Under the pieces are notes generated by a model. That model had not been told where the DNA came from, did not search any database, and was given only the letters and a program-made list of their open reading frames with translations. The translations under genes and the position numbers were made by a program. From Microcaldota archaeon (lineage in GTDB: Archaea; Micrarchaeota; Micrarchaeia; Anstonellales; Bilamarchaeaceae), in the NCBI GenBank assembly GCA_023129075.1, contig JAGMCT010000013.1, positions 50,677 to 114,676 on the forward strand: DNA of 64,000 bases. The letters are read 5' to 3'. The stretch's first letter is position 1; every line of letters starts with the position of its first letter. Below are positions 1 through 9,564 of the stretch, piece by piece.

Positions 1-3000
1 GAAACCTGCTCCTGAAGGCCATACTATCGTTATGGTTGCATTAGAAAGGTAATCTTTGTTCTCATCCAAAACATAAAGCTGGATTGACTGGCCTTTTTCT
101 ATTGATGCAGGGTAAACTATAAGGTCAAGGAAACCTTCAACTACCTCAAAGTTCTCTGAGTCAGTCTTACAGCCCGGGGCTTTTCCTGTTGCCCTGTAGT
201 CTCCTAGTTTGGGGGGTGCATAAATGAGTTTTCCGTTTGTTGTTGAGAATGTCTGGCTTATCCAGTCAGGGTCTCTTACGGTTATCTCAGCGTTGTTTAT
301 GCATGAGGCAGCACCTGTAATCTGCATTAGCACATCTGTTCCAAACTTGGCTGTAGTAGGTGTAACTGTGAGGATAAGGTTATCTGCTCCGCCTCCTGGT
401 GGTGCTGGTGGTACTGGGGGTACTCCAACATCGACCGCATAACCGCTGAATGCATTAACAGAGAATCTTACTGTTTCGGTTGAAGGACAGCTTATTGAAG
501 CAGAAGCGTAGTTTATTCCATTTGTAATGATATCCAATCTTGTGGAAGGATAACCGTCTTTCTTCTTTACTTCTATGTTGCCTGCATCACAGGGGGCCAT
601 TGGTGAATCCAGTGTTATATATGCTGAATTATTGAACTGAGTTGCATTTCCATCTGAATCATTAAGGGAAACAAATCCAGGGTCAAGGTAGATATTCTTA
701 TTCAAAGAAAGGTTTGTATAATTCACCTGTGCATCTTCCCACATTACGCATCCTGTGGATTCATTATAGCAGACTGCAAAATTGGCAAAGTAATTAACAT
801 CTGTTGAGGTATTCTCAAAGAATATGATGTCTCCCTGCGGAGAGTAAACTGTACTATCATAGAATATATTTGTATGCGGCATCAGAGTAGGACCTTCAAG
901 TGAACCCTCAGCAAAATAAATTATCGGTTCTGTGCTTCCTGAGTAAACTGTGGAGTTTATAAGTGCAAAAAGGCTTGTATTGTCCTGAAGCCATATTGAA
1001 TGCTCTGTTGCATTAATAGAGGTGTAATTAACAACAATCCAATTTGTTGTATGGTTTAGGACAATCCCATAGGGGGCTCCGGAAATGTTGCAGTAAATCA
1101 TCTCAGAGTGTGCATCAGTAGCCATGAAATATACGTTTGCTATTCCATTGTCAACTATATTGGAAAGGTATATGCCGCCCCCTGCATCCTCTCCTGCAAA
1201 AACTATTCCAGCCTGGTTATTATCATGCACATCCGTTAGGTATGTAATAAAGAAGCCGTCCACGCTGTTTACCATTATCCCCAAATCATTTGAGTGGATG
1301 TCTGAACCGAGCAGATAGTTGTCTTCATTTGCATTGAAAAGAATGCCGTATTCGTTCTCGTAAATTTCGCTCGTATTAATCGTATTCTCTTCTGAAGTCC
1401 CATCAAATACAATTCCATGTGATGTATTGTAGACTGAAATGTTTATGAGCTCATTCCAGTTTGAATCATCCAAATAAATACCTGGATATATCCCCTCAGG
1501 AGGGTCAATATCTGTGGTGGTGTTTGAAATTGTTAAATTTATCAGTATATTTTCGTCTGAACCTGCTAAAAGCACTGAATAATTGTTTCTATGTAGTTCC
1601 ATACCACCGAATATATTGTCATTTGAACCAATAACTACCAGGCCTGCATAGTTGTCTGAGGAATTGGTATATGCGACAACTGCGTCATCTGTATTGATTA
1701 AGAGAATTCCATTGTTGTTGAGAATATCAGAACCACTCACATTTGCATTATAAATCTCTGCATCATCCGCATCACAAAGGAGCAATTCTGAGACCTCTCC
1801 TCCTGCAAATACTGAAGAATCATTGTAATATATTATAGGTCTGTTGCCTGAGCCAACCATGTTGGTTATTATATGGTCGCAGTCTGAAATAACCCCCAGC
1901 TCAACATATAAATCAAATAAGAGGTTTTCCCTTGCATAAGAATTCTGAATCTCTCCTTCTGAAGATTCATTTAAGAGCAGACCATAAGTATTATTGTTTA
2001 AGTCTAAACCGGAAAGGAATGCATTATCAGAGTTGTAAAGTATAACACCTGAATAAGAATTGTTTGAGGTTATGTTTCCTGCAAGCACACAGTTGTTTGA
2101 ATCTTCAATCATTACTCCTGTCACATCATGGTCTCTTGTTGAGATGTTTCCCAAAAGCACGTTGTCCGGGGAAACTGAGAGATAAACAGTATGCTGAGTG
2201 TTGTTTCCTGTGATATTCAATCCTGAGAAATTGTTTCCTCCTGAAGAAATGAACCAGAGTTCTCCAAGAATGGAGCTTCCTGTAAGGGTTTGGATTCCTG
2301 TGAAATTATTATTCCAGCATGATTCAAGGTATATGGAAGCATAAAGGTTTTCTTCTGAAGTGATATCTCCTAAGAATTTATTGCTTCCTGAGTAATTAAG
2401 GAAAAGAGCAAAAACATTCTGTGATGCACTAAGCTTAAGGTTCTCAAACTTATTTGAGCTTGAGGAGTTCATGTAAACTCCATAGGTAGCTCCAATGGAA
2501 GTTATATTTGCTTCTGAGAAATTATTGCTGTTTGAACTCTGGAAATACAGAGCTTCCTCTCCATTGCCTGAGAGGTTTATACCTCCTGAGAACAGGTTTG
2601 ATGAGGAAGTATCGAAGTAAATTCCTGTAACAGTATTCAAGTGGGAGATAACAGGCAGATTGAAAACATTGGAATGAGAAGTATCCATGTAGATTCCGGA
2701 TTGGGAATTGCTTTTTGTATCTATTGAACCATCCAAGAATCTATTTGAGCTTGAGGATTCCATATAAATACCATAAGTTGCGCCATTAGATTCAATCTCC
2801 GCATCATCAAAGAGGTTATAATGAGAATTATCAAAATATAAATTCGCATATGTATTATCTGAAAAACTCACCTCTCCGGAAAAATTATTATTACCTGAGG
2901 AATCAAGATAAAGACCGGCCAGAGAATTATCAGATGCATCCAGCTCTCCCCCATCAAAAACATTATTGTTTGAACTATTCAGCAAAATTCCTATATTGCC

Positions 3001-6000
3001 GTTTGAAGAATTTATTGTTCCGTTGAAAAGATTATAAGTTGATGTATCAAGGTATATGCCTGCTTCTGTATTGATATCAGCTTCCAGTTCAAATTCTGTA
3101 AAGCGATTGTAATCCGCCTGCTCTAGATATACTGCATAATCTGAACCTGAGCTTGAGATATTTGCTCCTGTGAAATTATTATAATCAGATATGAGTAGAT
3201 AAAGTCCAGATATGCCGTTGCCGGAAACATTAATGTCTCCAGAAAAAACATTGTAATCTGAGAATTCAAGATAAACACCAATCTGGATATTATCTGATGA
3301 ATTCATTGTTCCGTTGAAGAGATTATTATCTGAATTGTTCAGCATTATACCGGCTGTGTTGGTGTCTCCCTGGAAAAGGAACTCCTTAAATCTATTACTA
3401 TTTGAGTTTTTTAGATAAACCGCATAAATAGAACCAGAACCTGTGATGTTTGCATCTGTGAAATTGTTGGAGTCTGCATTCTCAAAATAAAGACCGTAGT
3501 TTGTATTTCCTGTGGTTATGAGTTGTCCTTCAAAAGAATTATCTTCTGAATTGAGCATGTAGAGCCCTGAGTCCGAATTCAGGTAAGGTGCCAAGGTATT
3601 GACAAATTTATTGGAATTGGAATTATCAAAGAAAACACCGTGTCTGTTGCTGTATACCTGAAGTGCGCCTGCTCCAAAATCTCCTATGCTGTTTTCAACA
3701 TTAAGAAGGTAAAGACCATCAAGGCTATTGGAATAAATCTCACCTGAAATATCTAACTGAGAATTATTAAGGTTCTCAAAGTAAATGCCTGTTAAGGAGT
3801 TGTCATGGATGTCTATTGAAGACAAATCTGCAGACAACTCCAATGGAGTTGGATAGCCCACAACATATATTCCATGTTGATTATGGTCTATTTCTGTATT
3901 TAAAAGATTAAGCGATGCATGAGGGTTCGCAAGAAGATAAATACCATCAAGGGCATTACTCTGTATCTGAGAGGAATCCGCTGATATGTTGGACCCGTCC
4001 AAATAAACCCCATATAGTTGGTTGTTGCTAATATCCGAAGGACCATTAAGATAAATATAACTTGAAGTAGCGTTTATACCGCTTTCCTTGTTGTTTTGCG
4101 AGGTAAGAGAAGAGCCTGCTTCAAAGGTTACGGGGCCCGCACCACTCCCTTGGTAACCAACTAATAACCCACCCCTATCATTTAAATTAGTAGTAACCGC
4201 ATTCGAAAAAGAGGAAGGTATTGGACCGTTAAGCCATATGCCGAATCCCTTATTTTGATTGGTGATTATTGAACCCAAAGAAGTTATTTTATAAGCTACT
4301 ATACCAGCGCACGGCGACCAAATTGGTCGACAGAAATCACCTACATCCAAATTGTTTCCATTTGCCGTTATAGAAGAACCTGCACCAACAAGAAGACTAC
4401 CATCAGTGTAAATTCCGTTTCGAGCATTCCCGCTTGCTATGGTAGTACCGTAAAACTCTCCGCCACCATCGCCAAGAGTAAAAGAACTTAAAGAAATGCC
4501 TTGCTGAGAGTTATCTTCAACGGTGACACCACTGTTGAATACTGCATAGTAAGCGTGTATGCCATTCAAAAGGTTCCTGCTCGCCCCGACATGACCGTTG
4601 AAGGTTGCCGTGTCGTATATTGATATTCCATGGCCGCCGACATTATCGTTTGCACTCACGGTATTGCCAAAAGTCGCATTACCGTCTACAGATATGCCTG
4701 CATAGCTCGACCCGCTTATGCCGTTACCGTTTGCTGAGACTGGACCAGCAAAAGACACATCGGCATCTCCACAACCCCCCGAGGGTCCAATCAATTGCAA
4801 TCCAGATTGCCTGTTGCTGTTCGCGGTAACAACTCCCGAAAGTGAAATGGAAGAGCCCCTCATTTTAATACCATCTGCAAAATTCCCATTGGCAGTAACG
4901 CCACTAAGGGAGTGTGTAGTTCCATAAGCCTCCATACCATATAAACCATTACCCGAAGCAGTTACACTGCCAGTGATGGTTATGTCCAATCCAGCATACA
5001 AACCACTATCCCCGTTACCCGAAGCCTCGATGGAACCAGCTTGGAGGCTTCCGCTTGTAGATGTTCCAGCTCCAACATTGCCATTTGTGGTAATAGAATC
5101 AGCTACAATGTTTCCAAACGAAATACTTAAACCACTCAATCCATTACCCGAAGCCTCAATGGAATTAGCTTGGAGGCTTCCAGCAGAAGTCATTATTCCC
5201 CGTCCACCATTACTATTTGCGGTAATGGAAGTGGCTGAAACATCTCCAGTCCCAACAAGTATACCCGTACCTCCATTACCCGAAACATCGATTGAAGTGG
5301 CTGTAATATCTCCAGTCCCAACATTTATACCATAACCTCCATTACCCGAAGCATCAATGGAAAGGGCTGTAATATCTCCAGTCCAAACAAGTATACCATG
5401 TGCTCCATTACCCGAAGCATCGATGGAAGAGGCGCTGATTCCATTCTTTGCCCAGATCCCATCCCCTGTACCACCAGTTGCGGAGTAGCTATCGCCACCA
5501 AGAAACACTTCGGACCGGATTCCATAGGTGCAACCACAACCTCCAAGAGATATCCCACTAGGGGGAGTGGAACTCCCATCTATGTAAACGCATGCGTCAT
5601 ACACACAAGCCTCTCCGCTGCCACCAACCGCGGTAATGCCCAAATCATTGTCAACTGAAGGGTCAAGGACTAGTGCGGTACCGCTGAAATTGTATACTAT
5701 AAAATTGGGCGCAGTATTTCCGTTGGAATTATCAAAGAAAACACCATTTTTTGTATAATTTATTGATACGTTATAAATAGTGTTGTTATCAGTATAATCA
5801 AAATAAAAGCCCGTATCGGTTGTATTGAAAATTGAAATATTCTCAATAGTGTTATTACCTCCTTCTTCAATTACAATTCCTTCATCTCCTGAAAGATAGA
5901 ATGTTCCGTTCCATACAGAACTGTTGTAAGTACTCAAAAGATAAACATGGGTAGCAATGTGGTCTGCAGAAAAGATATTGCTTGTGCCTGAGGTATTGGA

Positions 6001-8565
6001 GGATGAAAGGTTGTACATTGAAACATTAAAGCAATTATTCTGAACAAAATTATGTGTGTTGGATGAGGAAGAAGTATTGAAGATTGACGAGTTTTCCATT
6101 GAATCAAAATAGATTCCAAGGGTGTAATTTTCTATTATACAATTTCTTACTGTAATATTATGAAGATTATCTGCATATATCCCTATAGTTATACCTGATT
6201 CGGTTCCCTGAATTGAAAACCCATTGCAGTCAAGAACTGTGTTATTTGAGATTATGGAAAGGCAAGCTCCGGTTGTTAGGTTGCCCACTACATTCCCAGT
6301 TAACAGGGTGTCACCGCTAATCTGCCTGCAGATACCTGCTTCGCTTGCTGCATAACCAGAGAAATCCTCAACCTGGAAGGTTGTCTCTTCTCCGACACAA
6401 GAAGAATATGCTGGAGTAAATGAAAGACTATTGGAAAGAATTGCCTCTCTGGAAACAGGAAAACCGGACTTTTCTAGATAAAGTGTATTAGTGCATGTTG
6501 GCGTCCAGAGTGTAAGGTTTGCAGGTGCATTCATGGCTGAGGGTATTCCGGCGCTTGAGGTGTCCAGGGAAGTGAAATTCCATCCAAGCAAAAGGTTTGA
6601 ACTCGTAATATCGGGGTCATCACCTGAATCAGTAAGGGATAAAGAAGGATAATTAAGAAGACCTATTGTTTCATTGTAACCAAGCGTAAGATTTGTAAAG
6701 ATGTTGTTTGTTGATGAATCAGTTAAGAGAATATATTTAGTCTGATTGTATTGGAACATATTCCTAATCTCCATGCTGATAAAACTGGAAGAATTGAAAC
6801 CATACGAAGTTGTATTGAAGATAGTTATGTCTTCCAACTCAACATTATTTCCCCATCTAAAAACAAACCCATAACCTGCCGTATCTATTGTAACATTCTT
6901 TATCAGGTAATCCACTGCACCTTCAAGGTAGAATGCATGACCTGAAGTGCTGGAAATGGAGATATTCTCAATAGTGTTATTCCCTCCCCCTTCAATAACG
7001 ATTCCTTCATCTCCAGAAAGATAGAATATGGAGTTCTCAACAGAACTGTTGTAAGTATCCAAAAGATAAACATGAGATGCCACATGAACAGAAGAAAAGA
7101 TATTGCTTGTGCCCGAGGTATTGGAAGAGGAAAGGTTATGCATTGAAACATTAAAGCATTCATTCTGCACAAAATTATGTGAGTTGGATGAGGAAGAAGT
7201 ATTGAAGATTGATGAGTTTTCCATTGAATCAAGATAGATTCCAAGGGTGTAATTCTTTACAATGCAGTTTTTCAACCTAATCTGGTCTGAAGAATCCATG
7301 AAAATACCTGCGGTTATTGCAGTTAAATCTCCTATAATTGAAGAGCCGTTGCAGTCTATTGTAATATTCTTTGCATAAGAGATGTTAAGGCAGGAGCCTT
7401 CAGAAGTAAAACCTGAAAGGTCTGTTCCCAGGTAATATTCCTTATCAGAACCTGTAATTCCTCCGCAGAGATTTATTTCTTTTGCATCATAAATGAAACC
7501 AATCTGGTCTATTGAAATATCCACAGACTGGGAGGTATTTACATAGCATCTAAATGTATGTGCAAAATCAGAGGCATTTACAACACTCAGAGCGCTCATG
7601 GAAGCAGAAACATCAAAGTTGGGGAGCCAGTCGCTGTAGTTGAAGAATGTCTCCCATTGGTGTGAAGAGGTGTTCCACCACTGCATCAGGAATGTTGCAG
7701 GGATAGTTTCATTTGATTTGAGTTCGCATGTGAAGTTTGCAAAATAAATTTCGTCCAATGGGCCTCCGGTATTCCAGGTTCCATTTACCCAATAAACCTG
7801 TGTATTATTTTTAGCCGCATAAACATCATCTGAAGAAGAAAGGTTTGTGGTTACTGTATTGTCATCCACATCAAAGGCAATGAAATTGCTTCCTTCCATG
7901 TAACCTGGGTCTGTAGCTGAAAGGTTGATGGTGTATTCATGTCCTGGGAGTGTTGGAAATAAGTATTTCCATTCTCCTGTGCATTCCTGTGCATCATAAT
8001 CCCAATCCTTGCATTTGAAAAGGAAGTATCCTTTGGCTATTACTGTTACTTCAGCAGAATCTATATTTTTGGGGTTAATGGAGAATGCCTGGAGAGGGTC
8101 TTCTTCAGGGGCATTTGAAAAATTCTTGTCAAGCATCTGGAATTCCAATTGGGAATCCTTTGTAATGTTGTGTATTTTTACCTCGGTTATTGGGCTGTTC
8201 TGGATAACTATTGTTCCTTCTGTTCCCTGCTTTTCAAAAGAGTATTCTATCTTTCCTTCTGTCTGGACTGGGTTATACTGAGAAAGGTCAAGGTAGGTTA
8301 TTATGTCTTCTTCATCGTAATATCGCTGTAATTGAAACAGGGCCCATTTTCCTTTTTTGTATTCTGTGAAGTTTGCTTCTATTGGGGTTATGGTGTCTCC
8401 TATCCTTACTGCAAGAAGAACATCAGAAAAATCAGGGGAGAATTCCTCTTCATAAGAGATGTTTATGAAGAATTGGGGCTGTTCAGGTGTGATTTCTGGA
8501 ATACCTGAAGTGGTAAGAAGCAGTATTAACAAGATGGCAATGCCTGGTGCAACTAATCTTTCCAT
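1..8565 (-). CDS. Giant secreted right-handed parallel beta-helix (NosD/PbH1-type) protein, C-terminus beyond the window
   Basis: The frame is open from an ATG at 8565 to the left edge, 2855 codons, with no stop that I found on reading it through. An N-terminal hydrophobic segment (residues about 6-22) is a signal peptide. After an N-terminal beta-rich region, most of the protein is short repeats such as NNFSG, SSNLFSG and SGIYLDSS, spaced about 22-25 residues apart, which is the coil pattern of pectate-lyase/NosD beta-helices. A chemically different block (about 4400-5640) uses Gly-rich coils like SITASGNG. Near residues 2700-2855 the repeats give way to Pro/Gly-rich and Ig-like sequence (TITIVWPSG), so the C-terminus and any anchor lie outside the window. 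It is probably a cell-surface adhesin or carbohydrate-binding protein; substrate unknown. An AAGGGG-like sequence precedes the start. Confidence 0.88.
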   Translation of the reverse strand, partial: MERLVAPGIAILLILLLTTSGIPEITPEQPQFFINISYEEEFSPDFSDVLLAVRIGDTITPIEANFTEYKKGKWALFQLQRYYDEEDIITYLDLSQYNPVQTEGKIEYSFEKQGTEGTIVIQNSPITEVKIHNITKDSQLEFQMLDKNFSNAPEEDPLQAFSINPKNIDSAEVTVIAKGYFLFKCKDWDYDAQECTGEWKYLFPTLPGHEYTINLSATDPGYMEGSNFIAFDVDDNTVTTNLSSSDDVYAAKNNTQVYWVNGTWNTGGPLDEIYFANFTCELKSNETIPATFLMQWWNTSSHQWETFFNYSDWLPNFDVSASMSALSVVNASDFAHTFRCYVNTSQSVDISIDQIGFIYDAKEINLCGGITGSDKEYYLGTDLSGFTSEGSCLNISYAKNITIDCNGSSIIGDLTAITAGIFMDSSDQIRLKNCIVKNYTLGIYLDSMENSSIFNTSSSSNSHNFVQNECFNVSMHNLSSSNTSGTSNIFSSVHVASHVYLLDTYNSSVENSIFYLSGDEGIVIEGGGNNTIENISISSTSGHAFYLEGAVDYLIKNVTIDTAGYGFVFRWGNNVELEDITIFNTTSYGFNSSSFISMEIRNMFQYNQTKYILLTDSSTNNIFTNLTLGYNETIGLLNYPSLSLTDSGDDPDITSSNLLLGWNFTSLDTSSAGIPSAMNAPANLTLWTPTCTNTLYLEKSGFPVSREAILSNSLSFTPAYSSCVGEETTFQVEDFSGYAASEAGICRQISGDTLLTGNVVGNLTTGACLSIISNNTVLDCNGFSIQGTESGITIGIYADNLHNITVRNCIIENYTLGIYFDSMENSSIFNTSSSSNTHNFVQNNCFNVSMYNLSSSNTSGTSNIFSADHIATHVYLLSTYNSSVWNGTFYLSGDEGIVIEEGGNNTIENISIFNTTDTGFYFDYTDNNTIYNVSINYTKNGVFFDNSNGNTAPNFIVYNFSGTALVLDPSVDNDLGITAVGGSGEACVYDACVYIDGSSTPPSGISLGGCGCTYGIRSEVFLGGDSYSATGGTGDGIWAKNGISASSIDASGNGAHGILVWTGDITALSIDASGNGGYGINVGTGDITATSIDVSGNGGTGILVGTGDVSATSITANSNGGRGIMTSAGSLQANSIEASGNGLSGLSISFGNIVADSITTNGNVGAGTSTSGSLQAGSIEASGNGDSGLYAGLDITITGSVTASGNGLYGMEAYGTTHSLSGVTANGNFADGIKMRGSSISLSGVVTANSNRQSGLQLIGPSGGCGDADVSFAGPVSANGNGISGSSYAGISVDGNATFGNTVSANDNVGGHGISIYDTATFNGHVGASRNLLNGIHAYYAVFNSGVTVEDNSQQGISLSSFTLGDGGGEFYGTTIASGNARNGIYTDGSLLVGAGSSITANGNNLDVGDFCRPIWSPCAGIVAYKITSLGSIITNQNKGFGIWLNGPIPSSFSNAVTTNLNDRGGLLVGYQGSGAGPVTFEAGSSLTSQNNKESGINATSSYIYLNGPSDISNNQLYGVYLDGSNISADSSQIQSNALDGIYLLANPHASLNLLNTEIDHNQHGIYVVGYPTPLELSADLSSIDIHDNSLTGIYFENLNNSQLDISGEIYSNSLDGLYLLNVENSIGDFGAGALQVYSNRHGVFFDNSNSNKFVNTLAPYLNSDSGLYMLNSEDNSFEGQLITTGNTNYGLYFENADSNNFTDANITGSGSIYAVYLKNSNSNRFKEFLFQGDTNTAGIMLNNSDNNLFNGTMNSSDNIQIGVYLEFSDYNVFSGDINVSGNGISGLYLLISDYNNFTGANISSSGSDYAVYLEQADYNRFTEFELEADINTEAGIYLDTSTYNLFNGTINSSNGNIGILLNSSNNNVFDGGELDASDNSLAGLYLDSSGNNNFSGEVSFSDNTYANLYFDNSHYNLFDDAEIESNGATYGIYMESSSSNRFLDGSIDTKSNSQSGIYMDTSHSNVFNLPVISHLNTVTGIYFDTSSSNLFSGGINLSGNGEEALYFQSSNSNNFSEANITSIGATYGVYMNSSSSNKFENLKLSASQNVFALFLNYSGSNKFLGDITSEENLYASIYLESCWNNNFTGIQTLTGSSILGELWFISSGGNNFSGLNITGNNTQHTVYLSVSPDNVLLGNISTRDHDVTGVMIEDSNNCVLAGNITSNNSYSGVILYNSDNAFLSGLDLNNNTYGLLLNESSEGEIQNSYARENLLFDLYVELGVISDCDHIITNMVGSGNRPIIYYNDSSVFAGGEVSELLLCDADDAEIYNANVSGSDILNNNGILLINTDDAVVAYTNSSDNYAGLVVIGSNDNIFGGMELHRNNYSVLLAGSDENILINLTISNTTTDIDPPEGIYPGIYLDDSNWNELINISVYNTSHGIVFDGTSEENTINTSEIYENEYGILFNANEDNYLLGSDIHSNDLGIMVNSVDGFFITYLTDVHDNNQAGIVFAGEDAGGGIYLSNIVDNGIANVYFMATDAHSEMIYCNISGAPYGIVLNHTTNWIVVNYTSINATEHSIWLQDNTSLFALINSTVYSGSTEPIIYFAEGSLEGPTLMPHTNIFYDSTVYSPQGDIIFFENTSTDVNYFANFAVCYNESTGCVMWEDAQVNYTNLSLNKNIYLDPGFVSLNDSDGNATQFNNSAYITLDSPMAPCDAGNIEVKKKDGYPSTRLDIITNGINYASASISCPSTETVRFSVNAFSGYAVDVGVPPVPPAPPGGGADNLILTVTPTTAKFGTDVLMQITGAASCINNAEITVRDPDWISQTFSTTNGKLIYAPPKLGDYRATGKAPGCKTDSENFEVVEGFLDLIVYPASIEKGQSIQLYVLDENKDYLSNATITIVWPSGAGF

Positions 8566-8604
8566 AATGGATAACCCCTTCACATAAATTAGCTGTATAG
8601 AAGT

Positions 8605-8614
8605 GTTTAAAAAG
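8605..8614 (-). promoter_or_regulatory. TATA box of the giant beta-helix gene
   Basis: On the minus strand this reads CTTTTTAAAC, an archaeal TATA element about 40 bp before the ATG, predicting a leader of roughly 15 nt that holds AAGGGG. Confidence 0.55.
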
Positions 8615-8640
8615 GTGTACTCTGAGTGTGTTTGGAAATG

Positions 8641-8648
8641 TTTAAATA
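8641..8648 (+). promoter_or_regulatory. TATA box of the 8671 lipoprotein gene
   Basis: TTTAAATA lies about 26 bp before the ATG at 8671, so the transcript should start at or next to the start codon (leaderless). Confidence 0.55.
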
Positions 8649-8670
8649 GTAATATGTAGTAATATGGTGT

Positions 8671-9561
8671 ATGCAAAAGGCAAAAAAAGGGAAAAATACT
8701 GGAAAAATAGGAAAAATAAAACAAAAAGCAAAGAATATTGCCAAGGAGTTCGGAAAGCATATTATAGTTGCAGCATTAGTAGTTGCTACCGGCGGTTCGG
8801 TTTCTGGATGCGGAAATAGTTATGATGAAAAACCCAAGGAGAAAAAAGAGGTAATCTGCTCAACAGAAATTGAGGAATTAAACCAGAGCAGAATCAAAAG
8901 TATGGAATTGGATGATAATGTAGAGGGAAGGGAATATTTTGTACAGAGGATTGAAAAGGAGGTCTGCACTGATGGAGAAAACGAATGGGTGGAGAGTGAA
9001 AAACATAGTTTTGAACCTTCTTTAAGTGCAAGCGGTGACTGGCTGGTGGATATTGAATTTGAATTTATGGGAGAAGAAAGGAGTGTAAGTGATATTTTTA
9101 TTGATGAAAATGAAAAAAAGGTTGTGTTACAGTTAACGGATGTGGAGTCAAAGCAATTCCTGGAAAAGGAAGAAACAGAAGCATTCATAACTGAAGAAGG
9201 GCAGTATAATATAGAGGTAATTAAGCTCGGAGAGACAGAAATAAAAGCAGGAGTAACGAATCATGAGACAGAGGAAAGCATAATCCAGATCCTGCCGGTT
9301 GGAAATATCTCATTCAGTATGGAAGGGTTGTATATTCTTTTGTATGATGTGGGGAAGGTAAAGGGTGCAAGAGGAATAAACACAGTTGCATGGGTGGGGT
9401 GTGCAAGTGAAAGTTTTTATCTGTGGAACGGACATAATACAGAAATAGAATTTAACCAAGAAAAATTCCATGTGAGTACAACAATTGATGCAGATATGAA
9501 AGAGGATGGAAGGATAATAATAAATGGAATTGAAATAAAAAGAATAGAAATAGAAAATTAG
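8671..9561 (+). CDS. Predicted lipoprotein of unknown function
   Basis: 296 residues. The N-terminus is unusually long and basic (about 33 residues rich in Lys) before a hydrophobic stretch (IIVAALVVATGG) that ends in VSGCG, a lipobox-like site with Cys near residue 47. The rest is acidic and beta-rich with four further cysteines and no family I recognise. It is monocistronic, with its own TATA box, and converges on the EF-2 gene with only three bases between stop codons. The long basic leader is odd for a lipoprotein; the true start could be later, but the TATA spacing favours this ATG. Confidence 0.75.
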   Translation: MQKAKKGKNTGKIGKIKQKAKNIAKEFGKHIIVAALVVATGGSVSGCGNSYDEKPKEKKEVICSTEIEELNQSRIKSMELDDNVEGREYFVQRIEKEVCTDGENEWVESEKHSFEPSLSASGDWLVDIEFEFMGEERSVSDIFIDENEKKVVLQLTDVESKQFLEKEETEAFITEEGQYNIEVIKLGETEIKAGVTNHETEESIIQILPVGNISFSMEGLYILLYDVGKVKGARGINTVAWVGCASESFYLWNGHNTEIEFNQEKFHVSTTIDADMKEDGRIIINGIEIKRIEIEN

Positions 9562-9564
9562 AAA

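Noticed and set aside
5398-5658. Plus-strand and other-frame open frames within the first 8.5 kb
   Set aside because: They are shadows of the long beta-helix frame; they lack starts with ribosome binding sites and coding character.
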